Source: JAXHUM01 sp034189325 (GTDB taxonomy: Bacteria > Desulfobacterota > DSM-4660 > Desulfatiglandales > Desulfatiglandaceae). Taken from it: DNA of 28,647 nt. The stretch is taken from contig JAXHUM010000097.1 of NCBI GenBank assembly GCA_034189325.1, positions 1-28,647 of the forward strand, in the 5' to 3' direction. Position numbers and translations under genes: made by a program. A model generated the notes under the pieces. The model was not told the DNA's origin, did not search any database, and saw nothing but the letters and a program-made list of their open reading frames with translations. The first letter of the stretch is position 1. Each line of letters opens with the position of its first letter. This document shows, one piece after another, positions 26,658 to 28,647 of this stretch.

Positions 26658-26975
26658 GGCATGAGCCACCCGGTAAGTTCTCAAAAAGTACGGGTAAAAT
26701 CGATCCAATAAGGCGGTGGTGATATCTTTTTGGAAGTCCGCATATTTGTGAGTCATTCCAGGCTGAATGCAGCAATCTACGCAATTAGTAATGAGGGGCT
26801 TTGTTGAAGAGAGCGCCTCCTGGGCCTATGCGGCCTTCTCAGCCTCCGCCCAACCAAACCCGAATGGATGGAGATTTTACCTTTGTAATTGACCCAAAGA
26901 CCGAGGTTGAGCTGATTTTCTCAACCTCCGCACTCAGGATTTTTCATAAGGTGATTTGCAGGCAGGCATTTTTTT
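26658..26975 (+). ncRNA. Long, possibly structured leader of purQ
   Basis: Between the promoter and purQ I see several potential stems: CCACC (26667-26671) with GGTGG (26714-26718), enclosing ACCCG with CGGGT; a GGCC-TATGC-GGCC hairpin (26823-26835) inside TGGGC/GCCCA arms; and a perfect 9-bp hairpin GAGGTTGAG/CTCAACCTC (26903-26928). An open frame here (26801-26989, TTG start) has no site and lacks protein-like character. I do not recognise a known riboswitch: no ZTP (pfl) or purine-aptamer core. The RNA could be a regulatory leader or a separate small RNA. Confidence 0.35.
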
Positions 26976-27818
26976 ATGTATCAGGTTAAAGCTCTCATTC
27001 TGACAGGTTATGGACTCAACTGCGATTATGAAACAGACTTTTCATTAAGACGGGCAGGGGCCCAATCGCACAGAATTCATATGAATGAAATAATCAAGTC
27101 CGAAGGACCGAACCGGACAATTCTGGACGATTATCATATCCTCGTTTTCGGCGGTGGCTTCAGTTGGGCGGATGATCATGGCGCCGGTGTGATCATGGCC
27201 TCCAAGCTCAGATTGCATCTGGGCGATCAGATCAAGAAATTCGTAGACGACGGTAAGCTGGTGCTGGGCATATGCAATGGATTTCAGGCCCTGGTCAACC
27301 TTGGACTCCTACCCGGTTTTGAGAATGAATATGGAGAGAGAAAGGTCGCCCTGGTACATAATGATTCGGGTAATTTCATAGACTCTTGGGTGAATCTCAA
27401 GATCAACCGGGAGTCCCCCTGTGTTTTTACCAGAGGCATCTCCCAATTGGAACTCCCTGTGAGGCATGGTGAAGGTAAATTCTATGCAGGTGACGATATT
27501 GTGGACCGTCTGTTAAAGGGCAAACAGAATGTGATCCACTATGCGATGGAAGATGGACGTGAAGCGAACGGGGAGTGGCCACAAAATCCTAATGGGTCTC
27601 TCAGAGATATTGCCGGAATATGCGATTACAGCGGGAGAGTCTTCGGCCTGATGCCGCATCCAGAGGCATTTAACCATTACACCAACCATCCGGACTGGTC
27701 CAGAAAGAGGGACGCCCTGCTCCGGAAGGGTGAAGAGCCCCCAGCGGAAGAGGGCGCGGGTATCAAGATATTCAGAAACGCCGTCGACTACATGGAGGAC
27801 GTATACAAAATAACGTAA
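26976..27818 (+). CDS. purQ: FGAM synthase glutaminase subunit
   Basis: This 280-residue class I glutamine amidotransferase feeds ammonia to PurL. The nucleophile is C100 in GICNGFQ; H228 and E230 in MPHPEAF complete the triad. The start MYQVKALILTGYGLNCDYET is typical of the longer PurQ type that pairs with large PurL, and is longer than the roughly 225-residue Bacillus form. The ribosome site is poor: a T tract stands right before the ATG. It is split from purL by 1.1 kb and an opposing gene, and has its own promoter. Its stop codon lies inside a 15-bp inverted repeat. Confidence 0.93.
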   Translation: MYQVKALILTGYGLNCDYETDFSLRRAGAQSHRIHMNEIIKSEGPNRTILDDYHILVFGGGFSWADDHGAGVIMASKLRLHLGDQIKKFVDDGKLVLGICNGFQALVNLGLLPGFENEYGERKVALVHNDSGNFIDSWVNLKINRESPCVFTRGISQLELPVRHGEGKFYAGDDIVDRLLKGKQNVIHYAMEDGREANGEWPQNPNGSLRDIAGICDYSGRVFGLMPHPEAFNHYTNHPDWSRKRDALLRKGEEPPAEEGAGIKIFRNAVDYMEDVYKIT

Positions 27819-27879
27819 CACTTCAGCACTGTGCACATAATATGGCTCGGATTGTCGTTCTAACGTGCTGAAGTGTTAC
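27815..27879. repeat. Perfect 15-bp inverted repeat between purQ and the glycyl radical gene
   Basis: GTAACACTTCAGCAC (27815-27829) is mirrored exactly at 27865-27879 around a 35-base loop, between two convergent genes. The purQ TAA lies in the left arm. Read leftwards, GTTATTTTG follows, so it may end the minus-strand glycyl radical transcript; read rightwards, only a weak ACAAAATCG follows. A bidirectional terminator is most likely; a small mobile repeat is the alternative. Confidence 0.6.
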
Positions 27880-27911
27880 AAAATCGTTAAGGTTGTTCCC
27901 CTAGAGCCCCC

Positions 27912-28647
27912 CTAGGCAAAGCCCTGGGAGACTCTCTCTATGACTTCATCCTGCATATCTTTGTTCAGAGAGACGAAATAGGCACTGTATCCAGCCACTC
28001 TCACAATCAAATCACGATATTTGTCAGGTGTGGCTTGGGCTTCTTTCAACACCTCTTGGTCAAGGATGTTGAACTGTATGTGGTAGATACCTAAGTCATG
28101 CCAGCTCCTCAGATAATCGGCAAATATGCTTTTGAATTCTCCTTCAAGGAACTGAGGTTCAAATTTCTGATTAAAGAGTTCAGGGAAAAGGGGTGTTACC
28201 TTTCCTACCGATTTCAGCACAGCCGTAGGCCCATTTTTGTTGAACCCTCCATGAGGCGAGATCGTTCCATCCGCAAAGGGTTCGCCGCTCTTTCTACCGC
28301 TTGGTAATGCCCCACATCTTCGTCCGAAAGGGACATAGGCAGCGACTATGGAGCCGTCTGTCCTGTAAGGTGTTTCCCAAAAGCTTTTTAACTTCTGTAG
28401 CTCATGAAAACTCCTATGATGGGCATCTCTTGCGATATGGTCGACATAATCTTCGTCGTTGCCATACTTCGGCGCTTCCAGAAGTCTTTGGTGAAGGTCT
28501 TCATACCCCACAAAATTCTTGTTAAGGGCATTCAGTAAATCTTCCAGGGTCGCCTGATTTTCTTCAAAGACAACCTTTTTCATTGCAGCAATGGAATCCG
28601 CCACATCAATAGGGCTGGTTATAATGATGTTGGGATCAGGGTATTCC
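27912..28647 (-). CDS. Glycyl radical enzyme (pyruvate formate-lyase-like), C-terminal part (partial)
   Basis: The frame is open to the window edge (the last complete codon begins at 28646), so only about 244 C-terminal residues are visible. RVAGYSAYFVSL near the end is the glycyl radical motif; an activating enzyme of the radical SAM class would install the radical on its Gly. Upstream, GRRCGALPSGRKSGEPFADG then TISPHGG is the usual C-terminal barrel segment, and DLIVRVAGYS matches the family. The catalytic Cys loop is outside the window, so pyruvate formate-lyase, a C-C or C-N lyase, or a decarboxylase cannot be told apart. The GTG at 28604 is internal. It converges with purQ and a possible terminator separates them. 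Confidence 0.88.
   Translation of the reverse strand, partial: EYPDPNIIITSPIDVADSIAAMKKVVFEENQATLEDLLNALNKNFVGYEDLHQRLLEAPKYGNDEDYVDHIARDAHHRSFHELQKLKSFWETPYRTDGSIVAAYVPFGRRCGALPSGRKSGEPFADGTISPHGGFNKNGPTAVLKSVGKVTPLFPELFNQKFEPQFLEGEFKSIFADYLRSWHDLGIYHIQFNILDQEVLKEAQATPDKYRDLIVRVAGYSAYFVSLNKDMQDEVIERVSQGFA

Noticed and set aside
26658..26975. ZTP, purine or c-di-GMP riboswitch, 6S RNA or SRP RNA in the purQ leader
   Set aside because: None of the conserved core sequences of these RNAs could be found by reading; only generic hairpins are supported.
26801..26989. Short open frame before purQ
   Set aside because: TTG start without a ribosome site, overlaps the purQ start, Pro-rich and without protein-like pattern.

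Overview
The window reads as a piece of chromosome from an anaerobic bacterium, most likely a Desulfobacterota (deltaproteobacterial, sulfate-reducer-like) lineage. This rests on the siroheme-dependent (Ahb) heme pathway, a glycyl radical enzyme, a 2-hydroxyacyl-CoA dehydratase/benzoyl-CoA reductase-type pair, and a PurS-PurL fusion with a separate long PurQ. It is dense with genes, and I saw no insertion sequence, phage, CRISPR array or rRNA.

Layout. 1-640: the 3' end of a flavin reductase-like gene, then tRNA-Phe(GAA) with its own promoter and terminator. 700-3750: an oxidative-stress module, with a PerR-type regulator followed by catalase-peroxidase katG. Each has an upstream 15-bp 7-1-7 inverted repeat of the Fur/PerR type, and katG looks richer in GC than its neighbours. 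4040-6975 (+): a small secreted basic protein, an exported alpha/beta hydrolase, a zinc alcohol dehydrogenase and a zinc-ribbon Nudix hydrolase. 7102-11770 (-): two HgdB/BcrB-type subunits closed by a strong terminator, then an atypical crotonase and a dNTP triphosphohydrolase. 12055-14431 (-): a two-gene unit of an SPFH protein with three zinc ribbons and a zinc-ribbon protein carrying a recurring 'YxPF' motif. 14643-16797 (+): glutamine-dependent NAD synthetase with a clear promoter, a possible overlapping leader ORF and a small membrane protein.

16794-22521 (-) is a heme operon: a ClpX-like AAA+ ATPase with a long C-terminal extension, ahbC, hemB, ahbD and one siroheme decarboxylase subunit. 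22876-27818 (+): PurS-PurL fusion, then (after an oppositely oriented small phosphatase-like gene) purQ, which has its own promoter and a leader of about 320 nt. The window ends inside a glycyl radical enzyme gene on the minus strand.

How it fits together: hemB makes porphobilinogen early in tetrapyrrole synthesis, while AhbA/B, AhbD and AhbC act after siroheme. KatG is a heme consumer under probable PerR control. The least explained items are the ClpX-like protein heading the heme operon, the SPFH/zinc-ribbon pair, the dehydratase-like pair without an activator in view, and the purQ leader. All names rest on motif reading without database searches.
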